Shown here: positions 9,084-17,564 of the stretch, piece by piece
Layout of the letters: each line of letters opens with the position of its first letter
Position numbering within the stretch: position 1 is the stretch's first letter
From: Njordibacter sp905182035
Lineage (GTDB): Bacteria > Pseudomonadota > Gammaproteobacteria > Pseudomonadales > Balneatricaceae
Direction of reading: 5' to 3'
NCBI RefSeq assembly: GCF_047730075.1
Contig: NZ_CP159831.1
Coordinates: 930,001-994,000 of the forward strand
Length of the DNA: 64,000 bases
Program-made: the position numbers and the translations under genes
The notes under the pieces: generated by a model
What the model saw: only the letters and a program-made list of their open reading frames with translations
The model's database searches: none
Told to the model about the DNA's origin: nothing

Positions 9084-10678
9084 GCCTCGGCATCCTCAAT
9101 GATCATTGCCGCACCTTTTTCTCCAATCATTACTGCGGCGGCATGAGTATTACCTGATACCAGTTTGGGCATAATAGACGCATCAACTACCCGCAAACCA
9201 ATTAATCCGAGTACTCTTAAACGGTAATCCACTACAGCATCTTCTTGTTCTATTGTGCCCATTCGGCAGGTACCAGCACCATGTAGCAAAGACAAACCAT
9301 TTTCTCGACAGTGAGCTTCCAGTTCAGCATCAGTTTTTGGGCCTGGCCCTGGGGAAATTTCACTTTTCACAAACTCATTCATTGGTGCTGTTTGAGCGAT
9401 TTTTCGGGCGTGTTTGAGTCCTGCAATGGCCGCATCAATATCATCTTGATGCTTAAAAAAGTTAAATTTAATGACGGGTGCGTCTTGTTGTCTGGAAGTT
9501 TTGATGTGACAGGAGCCTCTGGATTTTGGCCGCAAATGTTCAGCCAAAATAGTAAAACCGGAAAACGGTTTGGGCTTCAAATCTTCACCCGTATTCCAAG
9601 CCATTAAAGTAATCATCATATCTGGGGTTTTAATATGGGGAGCTGTGGTAATAAAAGTATTAGAGTAATTACCATTGTCGGCAAAGGGACCGGTTTTAAA
9701 CACCAAATAGCGCAACAACTGTAAGCCGCCTAAAATTAGATTATTGTATAAATCGTTAACGGTAATTCTTTTGCTGCAGTGATATTCTGCACTGATACCG
9801 AAGTGATCCTGAAGGTTTTCGCCGACCCCCGGCAGTTCGTGCTGAACCTCAACACCCGCTTTCTCAAGTACATCTCGTTTACCTATACCCGACAATTCTA
9901 GAATCTGTGGTGAGTTGAAAACACCACCACAAACAATGACTTCTTTAGTCACAAAATTGTCATATTTTCCAGAATTGTTGCTCCAACGAACACCCATAGC
10001 TACGCCGTTCTGTAGGATAATTTTCTCTACCATTGCACCAAGCTGCACTGTAATATTTTGCATTGCAGGCCCAGTTAAAAATCCCGACGCGGTACTCCAG
10101 CGCCTTTGCTTTTTAGTATTGATTTGTACATAACCTGTGCCGACTTGGTCTGCACCGTTAAAGTCATTATTCTGGGGGGAGCCAAGCGCCTCCGAAGCAC
10201 TGTGGAAGGCTTCACCCAAAGCATGATTAGAGGGTAAATCGGAAACTTCTAAAGGGCCACCAACACCATGGAATTCACTTGCACCCCGTTGTTGATTTTC
10301 TGATTTTTTAAAATAGGGCAGGACTTCCTCCCAGCCCCAACCAACACAACCTTGGGCTTGCCAGAAATCAAAATCTTGTGCCTGACCTCGCATATAAATC
10401 ATGCCATTAATGGAACCAGTCCCGCCAAGCACTTTGCCTCTTGGCTGGAATAAAGGCCGGTTATTCAATTCTGACTCTGGTTCGCTCGTATAGCACCAAT
10501 TAACCTTCGGATTGTTGTACAACTTAGAGTAGCCCAATGGAATTTTTATCCAAGGGCTATTATCCTTTCCCCCCGCTTCCAGCAATAATACTCTGTATCC
10601 AGCTTCGCCCAGTCGGCCAGCTACTACGCAGCCTGACGAACCTGCACCTATAACAATATAGTCGTATTTACTTTCCAT
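9080..10678 (-). CDS. GMC-family FAD-dependent oxidoreductase
   Basis: Flavoprotein of the glucose-methanol-choline oxidoreductase family, 532 residues, normal length. The FAD-binding GxGxxG is in DYIVIGAGSSGCVVAGRLGE near the N-terminus, the GMC signature 1 region is PRGKVLGGTGSINGMIYMRG, and the C-terminal active-site block is HGAGTCRMGT with NTHAAAVMIGEKGA. It oxidises an alcohol group, here probably of a sugar or polyol given the dehydrogenases on both sides. It overlaps the upstream gene by 11 bases and the downstream one by four, so the three are translated together. The BetA-like name choline dehydrogenase is not supported by context. Confidence 0.9.
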   Translation of the reverse strand: MESKYDYIVIGAGSSGCVVAGRLGEAGYRVLLLEAGGKDNSPWIKIPLGYSKLYNNPKVNWCYTSEPESELNNRPLFQPRGKVLGGTGSINGMIYMRGQAQDFDFWQAQGCVGWGWEEVLPYFKKSENQQRGASEFHGVGGPLEVSDLPSNHALGEAFHSASEALGSPQNNDFNGADQVGTGYVQINTKKQRRWSTASGFLTGPAMQNITVQLGAMVEKIILQNGVAMGVRWSNNSGKYDNFVTKEVIVCGGVFNSPQILELSGIGKRDVLEKAGVEVQHELPGVGENLQDHFGISAEYHCSKRITVNDLYNNLILGGLQLLRYLVFKTGPFADNGNYSNTFITTAPHIKTPDMMITLMAWNTGEDLKPKPFSGFTILAEHLRPKSRGSCHIKTSRQQDAPVIKFNFFKHQDDIDAAIAGLKHARKIAQTAPMNEFVKSEISPGPGPKTDAELEAHCRENGLSLLHGAGTCRMGTIEQEDAVVDYRLRVLGLIGLRVVDASIMPKLVSGNTHAAAVMIGEKGAAMIIEDAEA

Positions 10679-11825
10679 TGTATTTAATAAACTCCTTTAT
10701 GCTAACCCATTGTCCAGTGTCTGCAGATGACTGCATAGCATCGATGGTGCGTTGGACTTGGTAGCCTTCTTGAAAATCTGTAAAAAGTGGTTCGCTATTT
10801 AACATCGCGTTAATAAGTTCGGCCACTTCGATCACTTTTAAATCATTAAATCCTATGTGGTGGCCTGGCGCTGGGCAAAATTGATCGTAGGGAGGATGCT
10901 GAGAACCTGTTTCTATTTTGGTAAACCCGGTTTCAGAACTATCTTGTTTAGGCTTATAAACGTGGATTTCATTCATTCTTTCTTGATTAAAATGAATTGC
11001 CCCGAGGGTGCCCGTGATTTCGAAGGACAGGTCCATATTGCGCCCTGTCTGCAGCCAGCAAACATTAATACTGCCGATACAGCCGCTAGCAAATTCCATC
11101 AACACATGTGACACATCATCAACTTGAACCGTTAGCATTTCATAACTTCCAAGTTCGCGCGGCCTGTCGTTAACCACTGTTTTTTGGTGTGCATTCACTT
11201 TGGTTATAGGGCCTAAAAAATAACGAGCTAATGATGTTATATGGCTGCCTATATCAGCTAACGCCCCTCCCCCTTGGGGGTGGGTCCTAAATGAATGGGG
11301 TTGGCGTGGATCACCCATATAGTTTTCGGCATGAGTCCCACGAAAGCTGACAATGTCGCCTAGATCACCTCTTCCTATCATGTTTTTAGCCATTTTAAAG
11401 AGCGGGTTGCGTAAAAAATTAAACCCCACTTGAGTAACGATACCAGCGTTAATAGCTGCATCTACCATACGCATAGCCGACTCCAAAGTTGTCGACAGAG
11501 GTTTTTCACAATAAATTGTTTTGCCATGGCTCGCGGCAAGGATAGCCATTTCCTCATGTAACCCGTTGGGGGCTGTTATAGCAATAATATCTATGTTTGG
11601 GTCAGCAACCATGTCCTGCCAGCAGTCTGTACTTGAAATAAAACCGAGAGCGTCTGCGCTATCCTGCGCCAGGGCCTTGTTGATATCTGCCAAACAAGTT
11701 AGCTCTATTTTGACTGGAAGATTAAATAAACTGCTTACGTTGCGAAAAGCATTAGCGTGACAACGGCCCATAAATCCAGACCCAATTAGGCCAACGCGAA
11801 TGGTAGGTTTATCTTTTGATCCCAT
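10668..11825 (-). CDS. Gfo/Idh/MocA-family oxidoreductase
   Basis: NAD(P)-dependent dehydrogenase, 385 residues. Rossmann motif VGLIGSGFMGRCHANAF lies at about residues 11-27, the conserved GKTIYCEKPLSTTL near 90-110, and GGGALADIGSHITSLARYFLG supplies the D-x-x-x-H motif. It is longer than the 333-residue paralogue at 8082 and belongs to a different subgroup, so the two probably act on successive or alternative substrates. It is first in the operon 11825 to 8082. The upstream 330 bases carry its promoter and a nested hairpin. Substrate unknown. Confidence 0.88.
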   Translation of the reverse strand: MGSKDKPTIRVGLIGSGFMGRCHANAFRNVSSLFNLPVKIELTCLADINKALAQDSADALGFISSTDCWQDMVADPNIDIIAITAPNGLHEEMAILAASHGKTIYCEKPLSTTLESAMRMVDAAINAGIVTQVGFNFLRNPLFKMAKNMIGRGDLGDIVSFRGTHAENYMGDPRQPHSFRTHPQGGGALADIGSHITSLARYFLGPITKVNAHQKTVVNDRPRELGSYEMLTVQVDDVSHVLMEFASGCIGSINVCWLQTGRNMDLSFEITGTLGAIHFNQERMNEIHVYKPKQDSSETGFTKIETGSQHPPYDQFCPAPGHHIGFNDLKVIEVAELINAMLNSEPLFTDFQEGYQVQRTIDAMQSSADTGQWVSIKEFIKYNGK

Positions 11826-12154
11826 GTGGACTTCTCTATCTGCCTAGTTGTTGGCTTCATTCTAGAAAGCCATGTCTGATTATTGTTATAAGTTATGGGA
11901 ACACTCAAAATATTATTTTTTCTCAACTCTGTTGGAGAAACAACCATAAACAATGCTTCCAAATTTTTTTAATTATTAGTCGATTTAACCAGTCGTCTAA
12001 GGCTTCTCTCAACGAGAGAAACCTTTGACTAAGGGCTTTAGATGACTAAGGCAATAGACTATTTTTCTTCTACAAATTCATACTTTGTTAGAACAATTAG
12101 CAAATGGATCGTTAGTCGATTGTGTTAATTTATAACGGCCCATTTATTGTCAAA
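11826..12154. other. Intergenic region with nested inverted repeats
   Basis: This gap lies between the binding-protein stop (12155, minus) and the Gfo/Idh start (11825, minus). At 11991-12047 it carries a nested structure: outer arms agtcgtctaagg and ctttagatgact pair with two mismatches, enclosing an inner hairpin ggcttctct/agagaaacc (12001-12022). The structure may be the 3' end or terminator of the binding-protein transcript, though no long T run follows. No gene is seen. Confidence 0.45.
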
Positions 12155-13159
12155 CTACCAACTTGGACGTTCGAATTGGTTAACGTTGTTAGCTTGGATT
12201 TTTGGAGTTTCGATTTGGGCTAAAACTGGTACATCAATACCATGGGCAATTTTTACTGCAGTTTGAATTGCTAATATTGCATCATCCTCTGCTGATTGCT
12301 TATTGGATCCCGTTTCCCAGCCAGTTTTTATAGCGTCCCAACCTTCACCAAATAAGTTACAGGTTACAACCTTTACGTCACCAGGCTTTTTGCCTTTAGC
12401 TTGTAATGCGCTAATAACACCTAAACCCATGCCATCATCAAAAGCATAAACACCATCAATGTCGTTACCAAACTTGGTTAAGAAGGTTTCCATAACAGTC
12501 TGTGCTTTTTCGCGATTCCAATCGGCTGATTGGCTAGCAAGGATATTGACGTTGGGGTATGAATCTTCTATTTTATCGAGGAAACAGTTCTTTCGAAGAA
12601 TCGAAACGCTGTAACCTGGTGTACCTTCAACTACAACAATATTACCTTTTCCGTTCAGTGAATCACCCAGCATTTCTGCTGCTTGTTCTGCCTGAGCGCA
12701 ATCATCCGGACCTGTGTGTGCTTTAATATATCGACGACCAGCCTCTCCAATAGGTGAGTTTGACGTTATGACGGGAATGCCCGCGCGTGCTGCTTGGCGC
12801 ACAGCAGGTATAAGAGCATTCTGGGAAGTTGGCCATAATACAATGACGTCCAAATTTTGAGAGACCATATCCTCAATTTGGTTGAACTGCACAGCTGGGT
12901 CACCTTGGGGATCCATAACTGTCGCATCTATGCCAAGTTCTTTTGCATAACTTACTGCTGTTTCAGCATATTTGGCTTGGTAGGCATTGGATCCTGGGTA
13001 TAACACGGTAATACCAATCCGGGTTTCGGAAAGTGGCTTTGTCAGCTTACCACCCAACCAATCAGGTGCATTGGCCGCTTGAACTGCACTAGCTAGCAGG
13101 CCAGCACACAATAATCCAGCAATAGAAATTACTGATGTTGTTTTTATACTATTCATCAC
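12155..13159 (-). CDS. Sugar ABC transporter periplasmic binding protein (second system)
   Basis: Secreted sugar-binding protein of the RbsB class, 334 residues. A signal peptide occupies about residues 1-29 (MNSIKTTSVISIAGLLCAGLLAS, cleavage near VQA-AN). The mature part has DVIVLWPTSQNALIPAVRQA, IPVITSNSPIG and GVYAFDDGMGLGVISALQAKG. The start is either GTG (13159) or ATG one codon later; GGAG lies seven or ten bases before them. It is transcribed away from its permease and ATPase genes at 13440-16905, sharing a control region with paired palindromes. It differs clearly from the binding protein at 4448. Confidence 0.92.
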   Translation of the reverse strand: MMNSIKTTSVISIAGLLCAGLLASAVQAANAPDWLGGKLTKPLSETRIGITVLYPGSNAYQAKYAETAVSYAKELGIDATVMDPQGDPAVQFNQIEDMVSQNLDVIVLWPTSQNALIPAVRQAARAGIPVITSNSPIGEAGRRYIKAHTGPDDCAQAEQAAEMLGDSLNGKGNIVVVEGTPGYSVSILRKNCFLDKIEDSYPNVNILASQSADWNREKAQTVMETFLTKFGNDIDGVYAFDDGMGLGVISALQAKGKKPGDVKVVTCNLFGEGWDAIKTGWETGSNKQSAEDDAILAIQTAVKIAHGIDVPVLAQIETPKIQANNVNQFERPSW

Positions 13160-13258
13160 TTTGACACTCCGTTAAATTATTAATCTTTCAGCCCAAGCCT
13201 CATTTGCTGGGTTCCCTTATTATCACCATAATTGTTAAACGGCTCGCAATGCTCAGTA

Positions 13259-13277
13259 TGTCCAAATTGGATATTTT
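13259..13277. promoter_or_regulatory. Operator-like palindrome, site 1 of a mirrored pair
   Basis: The sequence TGTCCAAATTGGATATTTT contains the palindrome TCCAAATTGGA. Its reverse complement recurs with a single change at 13343-13361, and a partial copy (ATATTGGAC) lies between at 13292-13300. The mirrored arrangement in a divergent promoter suggests binding by a dimeric or tetrameric regulator that controls both the binding-protein gene and the permease operon. Confidence 0.6.
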
Positions 13278-13342
13278 ATTAATACCGTAAGATATTGGAC
13301 CTATTGGTAAGTTTGGTTTTCTATTCACAATGGCCATTCTAA

Positions 13343-13361
13343 AAAATATCCATTTTGGACA
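13343..13361. promoter_or_regulatory. Operator-like palindrome, site 2 of a mirrored pair
   Basis: AAAATATCCATTTTGGACA is the inverted copy of site 1 at 13259-13277, 18 of 19 bases matching. The two face each other across about 65 bases, close to the permease promoter. The regulator is unknown; the winged-helix/SBP protein at 6214-7893 is a candidate. Confidence 0.6.
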
Positions 13362-13439
13362 AATATCTGCTACTAATTAACCATTGAATAGATCTATTAT
13401 AAAAATAGTAAAACAAAAACTAATGTAGATTTTTTTATT

Positions 13440-14399
13440 ATGGCCATCCTCAAAAAAGCCAGCGAGACAGCTAAAAAACACGGTTTAATTGGTGGCTTCG
13501 CCATCTTTTTAGCAGTTGTGTCTTTTTCTTCACCAGAATTTCTTACCCCCGGGAATATTTTAGATGTGATCCGCCAAGTGTCGATCACCGGAATGATCGC
13601 TATTGGGGTGACGTTTGTTGTCATTACTGGGCGCTTAGATTTGTCAGTTGGATCGATGCTTACCTTGCTGACGGTCTTAGTAGTGGACCAACATAATCAA
13701 GTGGGTCCTGCCATAGCGATCGCATACACTTTGTTTGCCAGTCTTTTAATTGGAATTGTAAATGGTTATTTGATTGGTTTTATGAGGTTAAACTCACTTA
13801 TTGTCACCCTAGCGATGTTGTCATTATTGCAGGGCGCTACACTATTTTATTCGGGAGGTTCAAACGTTAATGTAACTAACCCTCAAGAAACTTGGTTCCG
13901 GTTTTTTGGACGAAGTGAGTTTGTAGATATTCCAGTACCTGTTTGGATATTCTTCTTTTCCGCACTTGTGGGCAGTTTTGTACTTTTAAAAACTAACTTT
14001 GGACGTTGGGTTTTCTCCATTGGAGGAAACGAAACAGCCAGTTTGTTTTCGGGTGTGCAAACAAGGGGGGTAGTCTTAATTGCTTATGTCATCTCTGGTT
14101 TTGGAACTGGGTTAGCCGCCATTATCATGGGTAGCCGAGTCATGGGTGCGCAGAGTACGATTGGTCAAGGATATGAACTGACTGTTCTCTCTGGAATAAT
14201 TCTTGGTGGTACATCTATGCTGGGTGGGTCGGGTACCATTTGGCGAACAGTTATTGGCGTCACAATGTTGGGCTTTGTGCAAAACGGATTGTTGTTGTTA
14301 GGCTTTGCTTATTATGTCCAGTGGTTGGTGACATGGGCAGTTATCATTCTTGCGGTGTGGATCGATTTAGCTGCTAAGAGAGGGAGAGTTTTCGTATGA
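13440..14399 (+). CDS. Sugar ABC transporter permease, RbsC type
   Basis: Inner-membrane permease, 319 residues, with a short cytoplasmic N-terminus and about eight membrane segments. The family signature is MIAIGVTFVVITGRLDLSVGSMLTLL; the C-terminal glycine-rich loop is LSGIILGGTSMLGGSGTIWRTVIG. It is first of three genes (permease, permease, ATPase) reading away from the binding protein at 12155. Its stop overlaps the next start by four bases (ATGA at 14396-14399). No strong ribosome binding site is visible before the ATG. Confidence 0.9.
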   Translation: MAILKKASETAKKHGLIGGFAIFLAVVSFSSPEFLTPGNILDVIRQVSITGMIAIGVTFVVITGRLDLSVGSMLTLLTVLVVDQHNQVGPAIAIAYTLFASLLIGIVNGYLIGFMRLNSLIVTLAMLSLLQGATLFYSGGSNVNVTNPQETWFRFFGRSEFVDIPVPVWIFFFSALVGSFVLLKTNFGRWVFSIGGNETASLFSGVQTRGVVLIAYVISGFGTGLAAIIMGSRVMGAQSTIGQGYELTVLSGIILGGTSMLGGSGTIWRTVIGVTMLGFVQNGLLLLGFAYYVQWLVTWAVIILAVWIDLAAKRGRVFV

Positions 14400-15400
14400 G
14401 CAACACAGTTGGTATGAAGAAAGATAGCGCTGCCAAAATTATGACATCAATTAAAAGTTCAAGCTTGAGCATATTAAGAATAATCCGAGAACAGCACATA
14501 TGGGTGTTCTTGTTTATCTGCATGGTAGTGTTTTCGCTTGCTTCACCGTATTTTTTCACCCTAAATAATATCGGTAATGTTCTTACGCAGGGATCTTTTA
14601 TTGGGTTTCTCGCCGTGGGAATGACGCTGGTTATGCTGAACGGAGAGATCGACCTTTCGGTTGGTGCAACGCTAGCGTTATCGTCGGCGCTTGCTATTGG
14701 CCTTCAGGAAAGTATAGGTATTTGGCCAGCTATTCTGGTTGCTTTATTGTCGGGTGCTTTCTTTGGCTTCATTAACGGTGCCTTAGTCGCATTATCTGGA
14801 ATTCATTCTTTTATAATCACACTGGGTTCGCTTATGGGCATTCGCGGTATTGTGTTCATTTTTACTGGTGAAGAAGCCTTAATGACAAGTGATTATTCAT
14901 ATACAGAGTACCCAGAAATTTATATCGGCCCAGTGTCGCTTACTGCAATGATATTTTTCGGTTTCGCCCTGTTTTTTCAATGGATTCTTTCTAAGACCAG
15001 GCATGGATTAGAGACCTATGCTGTTGGTGATAATGAAAAGTCTGCTCATGAGGCGGGAATCAGAGTTCGACGTCATAAGGTCATTAATTTCACCCTTTGT
15101 GGGCTATTAGCTGGGGTTGCTGGAGTTTTGTTGTCTATGCGTTTAGGTACAGCAGAACCCAATGCCGCAAGAATTTGGGAACTGTGGACTATTATCGCTG
15201 TGGTTTTGGGCGGTACACGTTTAACAGGTGGGTATGGAAGTATGTGGAAAACAGTGGGGGGTGTTATTACTCTAGCGGCACTTCTGAATGGGTTGCGGCT
15301 TCTAAACACTCCTAATTATATCGAGTTGATAGTCATGGGAACAGTTCTTGTACTCGCATTAATTCTTGATAAAACGTTAACTTCTAGCCAATCTAGGTAG
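14396..15400 (+). CDS. Sugar ABC transporter permease, RbsC type
   Basis: Second permease of this importer, 334 residues, with a polar N-terminus of about 35 residues before the first membrane segment. The signature is AVGMTLVMLNGEIDLSVGATLALSSALA and the C-terminal loop AVVLGGTRLTGGYGSMWKTVGG. Translation is coupled to the preceding permease by a four-base overlap and the ATPase follows after eight bases. Substrate not determinable. Confidence 0.9.
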   Translation: MSNTVGMKKDSAAKIMTSIKSSSLSILRIIREQHIWVFLFICMVVFSLASPYFFTLNNIGNVLTQGSFIGFLAVGMTLVMLNGEIDLSVGATLALSSALAIGLQESIGIWPAILVALLSGAFFGFINGALVALSGIHSFIITLGSLMGIRGIVFIFTGEEALMTSDYSYTEYPEIYIGPVSLTAMIFFGFALFFQWILSKTRHGLETYAVGDNEKSAHEAGIRVRRHKVINFTLCGLLAGVAGVLLSMRLGTAEPNAARIWELWTIIAVVLGGTRLTGGYGSMWKTVGGVITLAALLNGLRLLNTPNYIELIVMGTVLVLALILDKTLTSSQSR

Positions 15401-15408
15401 GATGAAAA

Positions 15409-16905
15409 ATGAATGAAATTGTCCTAACTGCTGATTCTATTTTGAAAAAATTCCCTGGTGTCATTGCACTTAACGGAGTTAGTTTTGATATTAGGGCTGG
15501 CGAGGTTCATGCGTTAATGGGTGAGAATGGCGCAGGTAAATCAACGCTTATGAAAGTACTATCAGGTATTTATAATCCTGATGAAGGAGCCATTCATCAT
15601 CGCGGCAAAAAAGTCATTGTAAAGACACCAAAGGAAGCACGAGAATTAGGCATCCTACTTGTGCATCAAGAACTTTCATTATCACCAGAATTGTCAGCTG
15701 CAGAAAATATTTACCTAGGTGACTGGCCAACAAATTGGTTTGGAATTGTTAACAAACGAAAAATGAACGCAGCGGCAAAAACTGCCTTAGATGAGTTAGG
15801 TTGTAATTTTGGACCAGAAGTTCTTGTTCGTAATTTGTCAATTGCGAAGCAGCAAATGGTAGAGATCGCACGCACGTTGGTCTTTAACGCCAATGTTGTT
15901 ATCTTTGATGAGCCAACTGGAACACTAACAACTACTGAAAAAGATCAGCTTTTTGAAGTCGTGCGATCCTTACGTAAAAAGGGTGTGGCTATTGTTTATA
16001 TTAGCCATAAAATGGATGAAATTTTTGAGATAGCAGATCGAATTACTGTTCTCAGAGATGGAGAGGTGCAGTGTACGGTGAACACTTGTGAATCAACAAT
16101 TGGAGAAATCACAAATAGAATGATTGGTCGAGATCTGGACCAGTATTTTCACCGAGCAAAATCAGAAATTGGTAACCAGTTATTAAGTGTTAATAAACTA
16201 ACAATACGAGGTTTTTTTAAAGATGTCAGTTTTTCAGTCCGATCAGGAGAAGTGGTTGGTTTATATGGTCTGATAGGCGCAGGTCGGTCTGAAGTTGCTG
16301 AAACACTTTTCGGTGTGCGTCGACAAGATAGCGGCGAAATTATTTTTAATAAACAAAAGGTTAGTTTTTCATCCCCAAAACAGGCCATTGAAAAAGGTAT
16401 GGCACTTGTGCCTGAAGATCGGAAATCGCAGGGCCTGATACTTGGTATGGGTGGCAGACACAATATGACTTTGCCACACCTTAGCTTATATTCAAATATG
16501 GGAGTTCCTAATGTGGAGAATGAACTGCAGATATTTGAAGACTATAAAACCAAACTTGAAATTAAAACGACGGGGCCAGAGCAAATGCTTTCCGACCTGT
16601 CTGGTGGCAATCAACAGAAATTAGTTCTCGCCAAATGGCTATGTGCCAATCCAAAATTAATTATTCTTGATGAGCCAACTAGGGGCGTTGATGTGGGTTC
16701 CAAATCTGCAATTCATCAATACATTGCGACACTTGCTGAACAAGGCCTAGCAGTTATTGTAATTTCTTCTGAGATGCCAGAAGTTATTGGCGTGAGTCAC
16801 CGCATATTGACCATGGCAGAGGGACGGCTGGTTGGAGAGTATACCGGTAAAGAAATGACAGAAGAAAATTTAATTGCAGCAGTGTCAGGGTTGACTACAG
16901 CCTGA
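15409..16905 (+). CDS. Sugar ABC transporter ATP-binding protein, RbsA/MglA type
   Basis: Cytoplasmic double-domain ATPase, 498 residues. Domain 1: Walker A GENGAGKST at residues 38-46, signature LSIAKQQMVEIARTL, Walker B VVIFDEPTGTL. Domain 2: degenerate P-loop GLIGAGRSE, signature LSGGNQQKLVLAKWL, Walker B LIILDEPTRGVDVGS. It completes the second sugar importer with the permeases at 13440-15400 and the binding protein at 12155. The start has a GGATGAAAA ribosome-binding context eight bases after the permease stop. It is about 1.5 kb and fully intact. Confidence 0.95.
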   Translation: MNEIVLTADSILKKFPGVIALNGVSFDIRAGEVHALMGENGAGKSTLMKVLSGIYNPDEGAIHHRGKKVIVKTPKEARELGILLVHQELSLSPELSAAENIYLGDWPTNWFGIVNKRKMNAAAKTALDELGCNFGPEVLVRNLSIAKQQMVEIARTLVFNANVVIFDEPTGTLTTTEKDQLFEVVRSLRKKGVAIVYISHKMDEIFEIADRITVLRDGEVQCTVNTCESTIGEITNRMIGRDLDQYFHRAKSEIGNQLLSVNKLTIRGFFKDVSFSVRSGEVVGLYGLIGAGRSEVAETLFGVRRQDSGEIIFNKQKVSFSSPKQAIEKGMALVPEDRKSQGLILGMGGRHNMTLPHLSLYSNMGVPNVENELQIFEDYKTKLEIKTTGPEQMLSDLSGGNQQKLVLAKWLCANPKLIILDEPTRGVDVGSKSAIHQYIATLAEQGLAVIVISSEMPEVIGVSHRILTMAEGRLVGEYTGKEMTEENLIAAVSGLTTA

Positions 16906-17428
16906 TAAATTGTATATCAGATCGTGATCTCATTCTTATTAAAATCTTTTTGGAAAATTTTAAACATTTACGTGTTCACTATATAGGTTCCCTTCCAAGG
17001 AGAAGGGGGTCTACCCCGCTTCTACTTTACGGATTGGATATCTTGGTTTTCAAAGTTTGGAACCTTGTTTTAAGAGAGAATGGAGTATGATTTCGTCTAC
17101 GCAGTAGTCTGTGTTTGCATCTTAAGGGCGCTAACGCGACCCTCGTCGCTTCGCTTCACACCCCGCTAAAGCGATGCGCTACGCTATACTCCAAGCGGCG
17201 CTTCCGCGCCTGTTGAGATCGAAGAAAGGCCAACTTGTTGGCTAATAACGGAGACCGATGGTGGTAACACCGAAAACAGATCGGCAAGCCGATCAATTAA
17301 TGCTTAATTTAATATGTAAAGAACAGGGTATTTAGACAATCACTGAAGCTCTTTGAGATTTTAAATATGCAATCTTTTGCTTTTTAAAAGATATTTTTCC
17401 TAATAGTGTATGGTTTGGAAATATAAGA
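16906..17428. other. Structured, locally GC-rich intergenic segment
   Basis: After the ATPase gene the sequence carries many short hairpins. An outer pair AGGTTCC (16984-16990) and GGAACCT (17058-17064) encloses smaller stems. From about 17127 to 17300 the sequence becomes markedly GC-rich, with GGCGCTAACGCG, AGCGGCGCTTCCGCGCC, GGCCAACTTGTTGGC and GATCGGCAAGCCGATC (perfect seven-base stem, two-base loop). It codes for nothing recognisable. It could be a non-coding RNA, a palindromic repeat family or a mobile-element fragment. The promoter cassette copy 2 follows at 17367. Confidence 0.45.
17367..17420 (+). repeat. Promoter-operator cassette, copy 2
   Basis: This aligns end to end with 5856-5910: ATGCAATCTTTTGCTTTTTAA, a short variable spacer, then TAATAGTGTATGG and a related tail. 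The operator core has lost its CG (now CT), so it may bind LacI poorly. It leads directly into a cupin gene relic at 17429-17551. Confidence 0.6.
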
Positions 17429-17551
17429 GATCATGACGGTGTTGATTATGGCCCTGGCGATCTGGTGTGGCTGCGCGACGGCACTGTCCACAATTCAACA
17501 ACCAAAAACGGTTGTCTTATCGCGGTCTACGCCTTGGAACCTGATTTTTAG
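17429..17551 (+). pseudogene. C-terminal relic of a ChrR-like cupin gene
   Basis: In one frame these 123 bases read DHDGVDYGPGDLVWLRDG followed by TVHNSTTKNGCLIAVYALEP and a stop. The GPGDLVWLRDGTVHNS and GCLIAVY patterns match the second half of the cupin domain in ChrR-type anti-sigma or acetylacetone-cleaving-like cupins. There is no N-terminal half and no suitable start with ribosome-binding site; the promoter copy 2 sits immediately upstream. I read it as what remains after an internal deletion. It ends 14 bases before the stop of the convergent dioxygenase gene. Confidence 0.6.
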
Positions 17552-17564
17552 CTGCAACACCAAC

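Noticed and set aside
9080..10678. Choline dehydrogenase (betA) as a specific name
   Set aside because: The GMC family is clear, but the neighbours are sugar-type dehydrogenases and no betaine aldehyde dehydrogenase or BetI is near.
16981..17300. Integron attC site or group II intron
   Set aside because: The paired R and L boxes of attC were not found, and no reverse transcriptase or domain V-like motif is present.
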